A stretch of 64,000 nt of DNA from Arthrobacter sp. E3 (GCF_017353415.1 NZ_JAFMPX010000015.1:1-64000), one strand, 5' to 3'. Shown: positions 54,355 to 62,791, numbered from the stretch's first letter. Made by a program: numbers and translations. Notes: generated from the letters alone by a model not told the origin.

Positions 54355-54552
54355 AAAAGACTCCTCAGTGTATGGCTGGGCCCGTGGAGGGCAAAAACCT
54401 TAGAGTCAGCCTATCCGTTCCCGCTTCGCCTGCAAGTATTTCCGGCCGCGTTGGTACTGCCCACTCAAGGCCGCCACAGCCAGATTACTGATTGTGAGAG
54501 TGGATATCGCGCCTTTGCGGTTGTCGAGGTAAACTGAAAACGCAATTCAAAA

Positions 54553-54651
54553 CGACAGGGGAGCGTCCACCCGACTTGGGTGAGAGCGCTGAGAGTGCGG
54601 TTTACCGCAGACCCTCGAACCTGCTCCGGTTAGTACCGGCGAAGGGAGTCG
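54553..54651 (+). promoter_or_regulatory. TPP riboswitch (THI element)
   Basis: Consensus blocks in order: CAGGGGAGC, GGGTGAGAG, CTGAGAG, GACCCTCGAACCTG and CCGGCGAAGGGAGTCG. The CGAC at 54553-54556 pairs with GTCG at 54648-54651 as P1. It binds thiamine diphosphate and represses the following ykoEDC genes. A hairpin over the ribosome binding site (54691-54706) suggests translational control. Confidence 0.95.
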
Positions 54652-54690
54652 AGTTCTCTTTGGCTGCGCGGGCGTTCTGACGCAGCCACC

Positions 54691-54706
54691 CCTCCTGTAA
54701 AGGAGG
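54691..54706 (+). promoter_or_regulatory. Hairpin covering the ykoE ribosome binding site
   Basis: CCTCC (54691-54695) pairs with GGAGG (54702-54706), the Shine-Dalgarno of ykoE, around a six-base loop. Another stem, TGGCTGCG/CGCAGCCA (54661-54688), lies between it and the riboswitch. Together they look like the expression platform. Confidence 0.6.
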
Positions 54707-54710
54707 AAAC

Positions 54711-55358
54711 ATGAGTAAGTCCTTGGCGGGCGAAAACACCGCTGCTAACAACCAGGCACCCCACAAAAAAGTCGCGTCCAAAAGCAGCTGGCGGGTTGTG
54801 GACATCGTGGTGGTGTCTGTTCTCGGCGTTGCCGTGGGCGTCATTTTCTGGCTTTGGTCCGCCGGCTACGGTTTTATCGCGGCCTTTACCCTTGCCTTCC
54901 CTCCCTCCGCTGCACTGTATGGCGGTGGCTGGCTGATCGCCGGAGTGCTGGGCGGGCTGGTGATCCGCAAACCGGGTGCCGCACTGTACTGCGAACTTAT
55001 TGCAGCCACGGTTGAAGGACTGCTGGGGACGCACTTTGGCTTTGTTGTGCTGCTCTCCGGACTGGCCCAGGGCCTTGGCGCCGAACTGGTATTCGCGGCA
55101 TTCCGCTACCGCAAGTTCAACCTACCGGTGGCTCTGTTGGCCGGAGCCTTGTCAGGTTTAGCGATGGGCGTGGTGGACAGCTTGGTGTACAACGTTGCAT
55201 GGGCCTTGGAATGGAAGCTCGTCTACATTGTGCTGGCCATGATCTCCGGTGCCATCATTGCCGGTCTGCTGTCTTGGCTCGCCGTGCGTGGCCTGGCCCG
55301 GACGGGTGCTCTCGCCAACCTGCCCTCACGTGGGGCCGCCACCGAACGAGCGTTGTAG
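54711..55358 (+). CDS. ykoE: Thiamine-precursor ECF transporter, S component YkoE
   Basis: 215 residues with about five helices after a polar N-terminus. SSWRVVDIVVVSVLGVAVGVIFWLWS and GGLVIRKPGAALYCELIAATVEGLLGTHFG are hallmarks of the YkoE substrate-binding subunit, which captures hydroxymethylpyrimidine or thiamine. AGGAGG precedes the ATG and is masked by the riboswitch platform. The ATPase gene starts two bases after its stop. Confidence 0.92.
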   Translation: MSKSLAGENTAANNQAPHKKVASKSSWRVVDIVVVSVLGVAVGVIFWLWSAGYGFIAAFTLAFPPSAALYGGGWLIAGVLGGLVIRKPGAALYCELIAATVEGLLGTHFGFVVLLSGLAQGLGAELVFAAFRYRKFNLPVALLAGALSGLAMGVVDSLVYNVAWALEWKLVYIVLAMISGAIIAGLLSWLAVRGLARTGALANLPSRGAATERAL

Positions 55359-55360
55359 CC

Positions 55361-57013
55361 GTGAACGCCGCGCCAAACCGGGTTGCTCCGGTACGGATTC
55401 AGGCACGGGGCTGGGGCTGGCAGCATTCAGGCCGCCGTAACCGCGCCGTGGACGGCCTTGACCTGGTGATTGAACCGGGTGAGCGGGTGCTGTTGCTCGG
55501 CCCTTCCGGGGCCGGAAAGTCCACGCTCCTGCATGCTTTGGCTGGCGTGTTGGGCGCGGACGAAGATGCCAGTGAGAGTGGCGAGCTGCTCATCGACGGC
55601 AGTCCGGTAGCTGAATCGCGGGGCCGGGCCGGCCTCATGCAACAAGATCCCGATGCGCAAGTGGTGCTGTCACGCATTGGCGACGACGTTGCCTTTGGCG
55701 CAGAAAACTTGGCCGTCCCGCGCGAGGAAATCTGGCGCCGCGTTCCTGCAGCACTTGAATCCGTGGGCCTGCACCTGCCCCTTGACCATTCCAGTTCTGC
55801 CCTGTCAGGTGGACAGAAACAGCGCCTGGGCCTGGCCGGCATCCTTGCCATGCGCCCCGGCCTGTTGCTGTTGGATGAGCCCACGGCTAACCTCGACCCG
55901 GCGGGTGTTGTGGAAGTTAGCGACGCCGTGCGCCACAGTCTGGATGAAACCGGGGCCACGCTGGTGGTGGTGGAGCACCGCGTCTCCGTGTGGCTTCCGG
56001 TGGTGGACAGGATTGTGGTGCTGGCCCCTGCTGCACTCGGGGAGCCCGGCGGCGTGCTCTTTGATGGCCCACCTGCAACCGTGTTGGCGCAGAGCCGCGA
56101 ACTGTTGGCGGCGGCCGGAATTTGGATCCCCGGCTACATCCCCGCCGTGCGGCCGCGCACAGCGGCTGCCTCCACGCTGATGGAGTCAAAGCTGAGGGAG
56201 CCAGGACTGGGCACGTCCGACACCGGACTGCAGCTCCTGCTCGAAGCGGAGGCTCTCGCTGTCTCCCGCACCAAGGGACGGAAGCGGCACCCGGTGGTGC
56301 CGGTCGCCGTCGTACCGCAAGTGCGGATCAGTGCCGGCCAGGCGTTGAGTGTGACGGGACCCAACGGGTCGGGAAAGTCAACGTTGGCATTGACGCTGGC
56401 CGGGCTGCTGGCCCCGGCTGGCGGGCGGTTGGAGGCGAGCCCTGCACTGGCGCGCGGGGCGTCAACGTCGCCGCTGAAGTGGCGCGGCCGTGAGCTGATC
56501 AGCAGGATTGGCACCGTGTTCCAAGAGCCCGAACACCAATTCGTGACAGGCACCGTGCGCGATGAACTACTTTTTGGTCCGCGGCTGCTGGGCCATGGCG
56601 AAGATTCCGTGGAGGAGTTGCTGGTGCGGCTACGGCTGGAACACCTGGCGGACGCAAACCCGTTTACCCTCTCCGGCGGCGAAAAGCGGAGGTTGTCGGT
56701 GGCCACCGTCCTGGCTGCCAGCCCGCAGGTGCTTGTTTTGGATGAACCAACTTTTGGCCAGGACGCCAACACTTGGGCGGAGTTGGCGTCACTTTTGACC
56801 GAGCTATTGGATGCTGGCACTGCGGTGGTGTCCGTGACGCACGATGCTGCGTTCAGCGCAGTTCTCGGTGGTGACCGGCTTGTTCTGGGTGATGCTTCAC
56901 ACCCAGTTGAGGTTGAAGCCAGTAACGTCTCCGCGCCGATTTCCGGCCCGCCGACGGTGCCCGGACCGGACGTGGCGAAGTCTTCAGTCAGCACGGATGG
57001 GGTCCGCTCATGA
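55361..57013 (+). CDS. ykoD: ECF transporter duplicated ATPase YkoD
   Basis: 550 residues from GTG 55361. Two ABC ATPase domains are fused: Walker A LLLGPSGAGKSTLLHALAG with signature LSGGQKQRLGLAGI and LLLDEPTANLDPAG, then VTGPNGSGKSTLALTLAG with LSGGEKRRLSVATV and LVLDEPTFGQD. This matches the YkoD and CbiO-type duplicated energising subunit. The Gln/Glu and His switch residues are present (VVVEHRVS, VSVTHD). It overlaps ykoC by four bases. Confidence 0.92.
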   Translation: MNAAPNRVAPVRIQARGWGWQHSGRRNRAVDGLDLVIEPGERVLLLGPSGAGKSTLLHALAGVLGADEDASESGELLIDGSPVAESRGRAGLMQQDPDAQVVLSRIGDDVAFGAENLAVPREEIWRRVPAALESVGLHLPLDHSSSALSGGQKQRLGLAGILAMRPGLLLLDEPTANLDPAGVVEVSDAVRHSLDETGATLVVVEHRVSVWLPVVDRIVVLAPAALGEPGGVLFDGPPATVLAQSRELLAAAGIWIPGYIPAVRPRTAAASTLMESKLREPGLGTSDTGLQLLLEAEALAVSRTKGRKRHPVVPVAVVPQVRISAGQALSVTGPNGSGKSTLALTLAGLLAPAGGRLEASPALARGASTSPLKWRGRELISRIGTVFQEPEHQFVTGTVRDELLFGPRLLGHGEDSVEELLVRLRLEHLADANPFTLSGGEKRRLSVATVLAASPQVLVLDEPTFGQDANTWAELASLLTELLDAGTAVVSVTHDAAFSAVLGGDRLVLGDASHPVEVEASNVSAPISGPPTVPGPDVAKSSVSTDGVRS

Positions 57014-57807
57014 GTGTCGACATCATGGCAGCCCCGCGATCACGCGCCTGGCTGTCCCGCACGAACCCCTTGGCCAAGTTGGGGGCGGGCATAGCCGTCA
57101 CCATCGTTCTGCTCGTCAGCGTCGACTGGGTGTCCGCAACGGTTGCCCTGGTGCTTGAATTTGCGCTGCTGCCGCTGGCCGGACTCAGTGCGCGCATGCT
57201 CATCATGCGGGGTTGGCCCATCCTGATGGGCGCTTTAGTGGGTGGTTACGGGACGGCACTGCTGGCGCCTAAAACTGGCGAAATGCTGCTTGCCTTGGGG
57301 CCGGTAACCCTCACGACCGGTTCAGTGGAAGCCGGAGTTGCCATTGCTTTGCGTGGTCTGGCGGTGGCGCTGCCCGGGATTATTGTGCTGGCCTCAACGG
57401 ACCCCACGGATCTTGCTGATGCTCTGGCCCAAAAGTTGCGGCTTCCACACCGCTTTGTTTTGGGGGCACTTGCGGCCATGCGTCTTGTGGGACTGCTGGT
57501 GGCTGAATGGCAGACGCTGGGTATGGCACGCCGAGCCCGCGGGGTGGGAGGCGAACCCGGCTTTTTCAGTAATCTGAAGGCACAGTTGGGCCAAGCCATG
57601 GCGCTGTTGGTGCAGGCGGTGCGGCGGGCCTCCCGGCTGGCTGTCACGATGGAGGCCAAGGGCTTCGGCGCCGGTCCGCGAACCTGGGCGCGGGAATCGA
57701 CTTTCGCCAGGCATGACCTCTGGGTAGTGGCTGGAGGGTTGGTGATTGCGGCCGTGTCGGTGAGTGCCGCTGTCGCGCTTGGAACATGGAATCCGGTGTT
57801 CGGCTAA
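57010..57807 (+). CDS. ykoC: ECF transporter membrane component YkoC (T component)
   Basis: 265 residues. RTNPLAKLGAGIAVTIVLLVSVDWVSA opens the CbiQ-like fold; the coupling helix motifs are MARRARGVG and TMEAKGFGAGP (A-R-G type), which bind the ATPase. About five helices. Last gene of the TPP-controlled operon. Confidence 0.92.
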   Translation: MSVDIMAAPRSRAWLSRTNPLAKLGAGIAVTIVLLVSVDWVSATVALVLEFALLPLAGLSARMLIMRGWPILMGALVGGYGTALLAPKTGEMLLALGPVTLTTGSVEAGVAIALRGLAVALPGIIVLASTDPTDLADALAQKLRLPHRFVLGALAAMRLVGLLVAEWQTLGMARRARGVGGEPGFFSNLKAQLGQAMALLVQAVRRASRLAVTMEAKGFGAGPRTWARESTFARHDLWVVAGGLVIAAVSVSAAVALGTWNPVFG

Positions 57808-58028
57808 AGCGGACGGGAACGGCGGCCCGGCCAAGGTTCCGGATGAAATAAGCGGCGGGGTTTTTCGTGCGCGGCCGAGGCCGGGGTACCGTTAAGGGGT
57901 TGTACCCGCAGGATAGCGAGATTCTAATTAGACCATCGAATTTATCGCATGAAATGGCTATTTTTCAAAGGTTTTTGCGACTACTGTCCAAAAGGTCACA
58001 TAATTCCAGGAAAATATGCATCCTGTGA

Positions 58029-58034
58029 TATAAA
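58029..58034 (+). promoter_or_regulatory. Putative -10 element of a leaderless promoter for the XRE-MurA gene
   Basis: TATAAA seven bases before the ATG at 58042, in a 234-base AT-richer gap. No Shine-Dalgarno and no clear -35 are visible. Confidence 0.45.
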
Positions 58035-58041
58035 TGTGCTT

Positions 58042-59574
58042 ATGACTCAAATGGCTGCGGAATCTGTTGGCGTATTGGTGCGAGATGCACGCACCGAAAA
58101 GGGCTGGACCCAAGGTGAATTGGCGACCCAGCTGGGTACGAGTCAGAGCGCCGTGGCCCGGATGGAACAGGGCAAGCAAAACCTGAGCCTGAAAATGATC
58201 CAGCGCATGGAATCGCTGCTGGAAGCCAACCTTTTCAATGTGGGCGCCGTTTCCAAGAGCGCCGTCACCCACCTGCGTGTGCACGGTGGCCGCCGACTTT
58301 CCGGAAGTGTGGATGTCAACACCAGCAAGAACGCCGGGGTGGCCCTGCTGTGTGCCAGCCTGCTTAACCGCGGCACCACGATATTGCGCAGCTTGGCCCG
58401 CATTGAAGAGGTCAACCGCATCGTTGAGCTGCTGACATCCATTGGTGTCGAGTGCCGCTGGCTGGAAAACAACGACCTGCAGATCCGCCGCCCGGCTGTG
58501 CTGGACCTGGCCGCCATGGACATTGCCGCAGCGAAGCGCACGCGCAGCGTCATCATGCTGCTGGGCCCGCTGCTGGACGAGCAGGAAACGTACCGCATCC
58601 CCTACGCGGGTGGCTGTGACCTCGGCACGCGCACCGTTGAACCGCACATGCAGGCGCTGCGCGAATTCGGCCTCATCGTCAACGCACATGACGGTTTCTA
58701 CCAGGTGCATGCGCCGTCCAGCGACACTCTGGACCGGACCTTTGTGTTGACCGAACGCGGCGACACCGTGACGGAGAACGCCATCATGGCGGCTGCGCAC
58801 CGCGAAGGCACCACCGTGATCCGCAATGCCAGCCCCAACTACATGGTGCAGGACTTGTGCTTTTACCTGCAGGGCTTGGGCGTCAACGTCGAGGGCGTTG
58901 GCTCAACAACCCTGACCATCTCCGGCAAGTCCCGCATTGACGTGGACATTGAATATGCGCCCTCCGAAGACCCCATCGAGGCCATGAGCCTGATCACCGC
59001 CGGCATTGTGACGAAATCCGAGGTCACTGTGCGGCGGGTTCCCATTGAATTCATGGAAATTGAGCTCAAGGTACTGGAACAGATGGGCTTGCGCTACCTG
59101 AAGTCCGCCGAGTACAGGGCACGGAACGGAAAAACCCGGCTCGTGGACATCACCACGCTGCCCTCCGAACTCAAGGCCGCACCGGACAAGATCCACCCCA
59201 TGCCCTTCCCCGGTTTGAACATTGACAACCTGCCGTTCTTCGCCGTCATTGCCTCCTGCGCCGAAGGCACCACCCTGATCCACGACTGGGTCTACGAAAA
59301 CCGCGCCATCTACTTGACGGAACTGAACCGACTCGGTGGCCGGGTGCGCCTGCTGGATCCGCACCGCATCGACATCGTCGGCCCCGTCTCCTGGCGTGCG
59401 GCCGAAATTGGCTGCCCCCCGGCACTTCGCCCCGCCGCCTGCATCCTGTTGGCTATGCTGGCAGCCAAGGGCACCAGCGAGCTGCGCAACATCTACGTCA
59501 TTGAACGCGGCTACGAGGATCTGGCTGAGCGCCTGAACACTGTAGGGGCCGAGATCGAGTACTTCCAGGACTAA
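58042..59574 (+). CDS. XRE-type HTH fused to an UDP-GlcNAc enolpyruvyl transferase-like (MurA) domain
   Basis: 510 residues. Residues about 8-62 form an XRE helix-turn-helix (VRDARTEKGWTQGELATQLG, TSQSAVARMEQGKQNLSL). From about 75 the protein is a full EPSP/MurA fold: Lys96 in SKNAGVALLC (MurA K22), Cys192 in PYAGGCDLGTRTVEPH (MurA C115), Asp in FPGLNIDNLPF (D305), ENR in VYENRAIYLTELNRLGG and Arg in ALRPAACILL. The catalytic set looks complete, so it may make UDP-GlcNAc-enolpyruvate as a second MurA, or the fold may sense a cell-wall precursor for the DNA-binding part. The true start is set here; the open frame goes back to 57949. Confidence 0.87.
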   Translation: MTQMAAESVGVLVRDARTEKGWTQGELATQLGTSQSAVARMEQGKQNLSLKMIQRMESLLEANLFNVGAVSKSAVTHLRVHGGRRLSGSVDVNTSKNAGVALLCASLLNRGTTILRSLARIEEVNRIVELLTSIGVECRWLENNDLQIRRPAVLDLAAMDIAAAKRTRSVIMLLGPLLDEQETYRIPYAGGCDLGTRTVEPHMQALREFGLIVNAHDGFYQVHAPSSDTLDRTFVLTERGDTVTENAIMAAAHREGTTVIRNASPNYMVQDLCFYLQGLGVNVEGVGSTTLTISGKSRIDVDIEYAPSEDPIEAMSLITAGIVTKSEVTVRRVPIEFMEIELKVLEQMGLRYLKSAEYRARNGKTRLVDITTLPSELKAAPDKIHPMPFPGLNIDNLPFFAVIASCAEGTTLIHDWVYENRAIYLTELNRLGGRVRLLDPHRIDIVGPVSWRAAEIGCPPALRPAACILLAMLAAKGTSELRNIYVIERGYEDLAERLNTVGAEIEYFQD

Positions 59575-59593
59575 TACCCCTGACGTACGACGC

Positions 59594-59630
59594 CGGGAGG
59601 TCACCTTTTCGCAAAAAAGGTGACCTCCCG
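59594..59630. terminator. Bidirectional stem-loop terminator
   Basis: CGGGAGGTCACCTTTT (59594-59609) and AAAAGGTGACCTCCCG (59615-59630) pair over 16 bp around a five-base loop, between the convergent XRE-MurA and metZ genes. T and A runs at the loop side suit both strands. Confidence 0.9.
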
Positions 59631-59654
59631 CTTTGGCTGACAGCTCAGTGGAGA

Positions 59655-60866
59655 CTAGATGGCGGCTAGAGCGTGTGCCAAATCCGCGCGTAGATCACCA
59701 ATGTCCTCCAGCCCCACCGACAAACGCAGGAACCCGTCGCTGAGCCCAATTGCTGCACGGCCGTCCGGACCCATGGCACGGTGCGTGGTGGTGGCCGGGT
59801 GGGTGATGAGGGACTTTGCGTCGCCCAAGTTGTTGGAGATGTCAATGATTTCCAGCGCGTTGAGCAGTCTGAAGGCAGCATCTTTAGTGGTGCCGTCGGC
59901 CGGCTTGGTCAATTCAAACGTCAGCACGGTGCCGCCAGCCTTCATCTGTTTCATGGCAAGCTCGTACTGCGGGTGGGAAGGCAGGTGCGGGTACAGCACA
60001 CGGCTGACCTGAGGCTGCGTCTCGAGGAACTCGCCCAAGGCCAGTGCGTTGTTGCAGGAGTGGTTCACGCGCAGGCTCATGGTCTCCAAGCCCTTTGCCA
60101 GCACCCAGGCGTTGAAGGCTGAAAGTGCCGGCCCGGTGTGGCGCATCAGGTTCTTGACGGGGCCGTCAATGAATTCCTTGGTACCCAAGATGGCGCCACC
60201 AAGCACACGGCCCTGCCCATCGATGTGTTTGGTGCCGGAGTACACAATGACATCCGCACCAAAGTCGCCGCAGCGCTGCAGCAACGGGGTGGCGAAGACG
60301 TTGTCAGCCACCACCTGCGCACCAGCTTCGTGGGCGAGATCGCACACGGCCTGCACATCAATGATTTCCTGCATGGGATTGGAAGGGGATTCAAAGAAGA
60401 CTGCCGTGGTGGGAACTGACAACGCTGCACGCCATTGTGCCAAGTCCGGGCCGTCCACAAAAACGGTCTCCACACCCCATCGCGGCAGAAGTTCGTTCAG
60501 GATCACAAAGCACGACCCAAACAAGGAACGTGATGCGACAACTCTGTCACCAGCGCCCAAAAGAGCACCGAGGGCCGTGAACACGGCCGACATGCCGGAT
60601 GCGGTGGCAAAGCAGGCTTCTTTTCCTTCGAGCAAGCGCAGGCGCTCCTGGAACGTGGCCACCGACGGGTTTCCGTAGCGGGAGTAGACAAACCTCTCAA
60701 CTTCACCGGTGAAGGCCTGCTCGGCTGCTTCAGCCGACTCATAGACAAACCCGGAGTTCAAGAAGATGGCTTCGGAGGTTTCCCCGAAATTACTACGGTC
60801 AAGCCCGCCGCGTACGGCCTGTGTGTCCTCGGCCCATGTGGGCGCGTGCTCATTAAATTTGCTCAA
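59655..60866 (-). CDS. metZ: O-succinylhomoserine sulfhydrylase (PLP-dependent)
   Basis: 403 residues of the Cys/Met metabolism PLP family. SRYGNPSVATFQERLRLLEG, GMSAVFTALGALLGAGDRVVASRSLFGS and the PLP Lys213 in VYSGTKHIDGQGRVLGG are diagnostic; the MetZ subgroup makes homocysteine from O-succinyl- or O-acetylhomoserine and sulfide. It is the last gene of a three-gene operon with a SAM-IV riboswitch, which confirms a methionine role. Confidence 0.92.
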   Translation of the reverse strand: MSKFNEHAPTWAEDTQAVRGGLDRSNFGETSEAIFLNSGFVYESAEAAEQAFTGEVERFVYSRYGNPSVATFQERLRLLEGKEACFATASGMSAVFTALGALLGAGDRVVASRSLFGSCFVILNELLPRWGVETVFVDGPDLAQWRAALSVPTTAVFFESPSNPMQEIIDVQAVCDLAHEAGAQVVADNVFATPLLQRCGDFGADVIVYSGTKHIDGQGRVLGGAILGTKEFIDGPVKNLMRHTGPALSAFNAWVLAKGLETMSLRVNHSCNNALALGEFLETQPQVSRVLYPHLPSHPQYELAMKQMKAGGTVLTFELTKPADGTTKDAAFRLLNALEIIDISNNLGDAKSLITHPATTTHRAMGPDGRAAIGLSDGFLRLSVGLEDIGDLRADLAHALAAI

Positions 60867-60917
60867 TTGCTTATCCTTGGCGTTTGCTGGGGTGGCTTGT
60901 GTGGTGTGGGTGTGTTG

Positions 60918-61310
60918 CTAACGCCACGGCAAGTCACTGTTCTTCCAGCCATTGACAACCCTGTCACCATAGCGGTCGGGTACTCCCTCGAAGCCTTCCA
61001 ATACGTTGTAGGCCGTGTAGCCGGCGGCTGTGGCTACTTCGGCAGCTGCGATGGAGCGGGCACCGGAGCGGCACAGAATCACAAGGGGTTTGTCGGTGGG
61101 CACTGCGGCCTGCAAGTCGGAAAGGAATTGTGGGTTGTTGGTACCGCTGCCCAGGTTCCATTGAATGAAGACGGGTTCGCCATCGAGAGTTGAGGTGTCC
61201 GGGACGCCAATGTGGGCCCACTCGCCCTCAGTGCGCACGTCCACTAGAACGGCCCCTGCAACAAGGTGGTCCCATGCTGCCGCTGGCGCCAGGTCTCCTG
61301 CGTAGCTCAT
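60918..61310 (-). CDS. Rhodanese-like sulfurtransferase
   Basis: 130 residues with a single rhodanese domain. AVLVDVRTEGEWAHIGVPDTS and the active-site loop LVILCRSGARSIAAAEVA (Cys80) show it. It can carry a persulfide. Lying between DUF1737 and metZ under a SAM riboswitch, it may channel sulfur toward homocysteine formation (inference). Its ATG overlaps the DUF1737 stop by four bases. Confidence 0.9.
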   Translation of the reverse strand: MSYAGDLAPAAAWDHLVAGAVLVDVRTEGEWAHIGVPDTSTLDGEPVFIQWNLGSGTNNPQFLSDLQAAVPTDKPLVILCRSGARSIAAAEVATAAGYTAYNVLEGFEGVPDRYGDRVVNGWKNSDLPWR

Positions 61311-61567
61311 GCGATGCCCTCGCCGTCGAACTCGAGCTCGGCGTCCAGTGCGTCAACGGCCGTGGCCACGGCTGCATCACTGGTGGCAACTGCCTGCGGG
61401 AGGATGACGGCCTGGGCACAAATGACGTCTGTGCCGTTGAAGGTCACGGCGGGTCCTCCATGGAGCACATACCCATCGGTGAGAGCGGTGGAAATGCGCT
61501 CACAAAAAGTTCTGTCGTCAGGGCCGGTAATGAGCCGGTAGGCCAAGGGGGATTCGTCCGCAGACAT
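61307..61567 (-). CDS. DUF1737 domain protein
   Basis: 86 residues. PLAYRLITGPDDRTFCERISTALTDGYVLHGGPAVTFNGTDVICAQAVIL matches DUF1737, a small domain of unknown function. No membrane or secretion signal. GAGGAG lies before the ATG. It is the first gene after a SAM-IV riboswitch and is translationally coupled to the rhodanese, so a role in sulfur amino-acid metabolism is likely. Confidence 0.85.
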   Translation of the reverse strand: MSADESPLAYRLITGPDDRTFCERISTALTDGYVLHGGPAVTFNGTDVICAQAVILPQAVATSDAAVATAVDALDAELEFDGEGIA

Positions 61568-61579
61568 GGGTTCTCCTCA

Positions 61580-61671
61580 TTGCAAGTCGCTGTTGGTTGC
61601 AAGCGGGAGCTGGTGGCGGTGCCCAAGAGTCGGCTGTGGAAGCCCGCCATAAGTTGTGTTCACGCTTGCAA
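61580..61671 (-). promoter_or_regulatory. Alternating repeats forming a probable expression platform after the SAM-IV aptamer
   Basis: On the minus strand, TTGCAAGCG (61671-61663) can pair with CGCTTGCAA (61605-61597, 9 bp) or with CTTGCAA (61586-61580, 7 bp), which directly precedes the GAGGAG ribosome binding site of the DUF1737 gene. Only one pairing can form at a time, so the first repeat can lie next to, or away from, the ribosome binding site. Confidence 0.6.
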
Positions 61672-61699
61672 TCCTCAGCCGTTGATAACTGGGTTTGCC

Positions 61700-61778
61700 G
61701 AGTATTCACCTGAGGCACCCCGCCGGAAAGAGGGTTGCCGTCCAACAAGTCAGGGCTTGGCGCTGGCACTCATTACTC
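61700..61778 (-). promoter_or_regulatory. SAM-IV riboswitch
   Basis: Minus-strand blocks in order: GAGTGCCAGCGCCAAGCCC, GGACGGCAACCCTC, CGGCGGGGTGCCTCAGGTGAA. P1 is GAGTA (61778-61774) with TACTC (61704-61700), and CCTGA/TCAGG form the pseudoknot. These are the SAM-IV consensus blocks of actinomycetes. It senses S-adenosylmethionine and controls the DUF1737-rhodanese-metZ operon. Further downstream pseudoknot parts may extend to about 61672. Confidence 0.88.
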
Positions 61779-61828
61779 CCTTTGAAAGTAACACGGGACC
61801 CCGTGGGGAGCGGTAGTTTCGGACGGCC

Positions 61829-62446
61829 ATGTGGCGTAACATGACGAGGTTTCGCAAACTGCGTAACTACCTCGCGATGACGACGGTGTTGACGGCGGCA
61901 CGCGGTTGATCAATTCAGCGAGTGTCGATGTCACGATGTAGCCAAGACATTTTCGCCGCCGTCGTGCTTGTGGTTGAAGCAGTGCTGACGTGGCGGGGGA
62001 AGGCCGCAGACCCGCTCTGGGACTTGATGCGTTGCGTTTCGGTCGTGTGCATGGCGCTGGTTGGGTTGGTGTTCAGCGCCTTGTTGCGTGATGTTGATCT
62101 GGGCTCGCTGCTGCCGTGGATCAACACATGGCTGCATCATGCCATGCCTGTAGTTGTGGTTGCCGACTGGCTCATTCAGTCGCCGCGCAACCCGATCCCG
62201 CTGAAAAGCCTGGGGATTGCCGTGATCTTTCCACTGGAGTATCTGGCATATTCGCTCAATCGCGGGGCGGTCATCAACTGGTATGCGTATCCGTTTCTGA
62301 ACCCCGCCATTGGCGGTTACGGTGCCGTCCTTGTGACCTACCTTGTCATTGCGGGGGGCTTCATCCTCATGAGTGTGGTGATCATGGTGTTGGGCAACAA
62401 GCCGCGCCCGCTGGTTCCTCCACGGTCTGTACCCGCGGGACACTGA
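61829..62446 (+). pseudogene. Degraded Pr6Pr-family membrane protein gene
   Basis: From 61928 on, the frame codes for a Pr6Pr-type membrane protein: FAAVVLVVEAVLTWRGKAADPLW, SALLRDVDLGSLLPWINTWLHHAMPVVVVADWLI, YPFLNPAIGGYGAVLVTYLVI. The usual first 50-60 residues with helix 1 and the NFFSY/FTIQSN region are missing. The bases around 61910-61960 look like a damaged form of that segment, and an in-frame TGA (61907-61909) cuts it from a short frame that starts at 61829 (MWRNMTRFRKLRN). Either a pseudogene or an N-terminally shortened protein starting at 61928. Confidence 0.5.
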
Positions 62447-62497
62447 ACGCAGAACTCAGCACGTTCTGAAATCCCGTAAAGCGCAGGAAATGGATCA

Positions 62498-62776
62498 ATG
62501 CCCTTGATCTCTGAGCAGTCGGTGGTTGAGAGGGTTTTGGGCATGCTGGGCAACGCCTTGGAACCCATGTACGGGTTCAGGTCCCTGGCTGCTTTCAAAT
62601 CGCGTTTCCAGCCGGAGCACCGGATGCTTTACATGTTTTACCACGATCCACTGGCGCTGCCGGCCATTGGCCTGGCCAACACGGAGGCATACCTGCCCGG
62701 CCTCTCCGCCCGCCAAAGCGCAGGGTTCCTGCGTCAAATGACGGCCCGGGAATCAGTGCCGGAGTCGCCCGGCTAA
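62498..62776 (+). pseudogene. C-terminal remnant of a DUF2156/lysyl-phosphatidylglycerol synthase-like gene
   Basis: 92 codons. VERVLGMLGNALEPMYGFRSLAAFKSRFQPEHRMLYMFYHDPLALPAIGLANTEAYLPGLS in pieces matches the extreme C-terminus of MprF/LysX-type DUF2156 transferases, where the phenylalanine-rich GFRSLAAFKSRFQP motif is followed by DPLALPAIG. The membrane and most of the catalytic part are absent. AGGAAA precedes the ATG, so the fragment may still be translated. Confidence 0.55.
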
Positions 62777-62791
62777 ACGAGGCCCTGGCAC

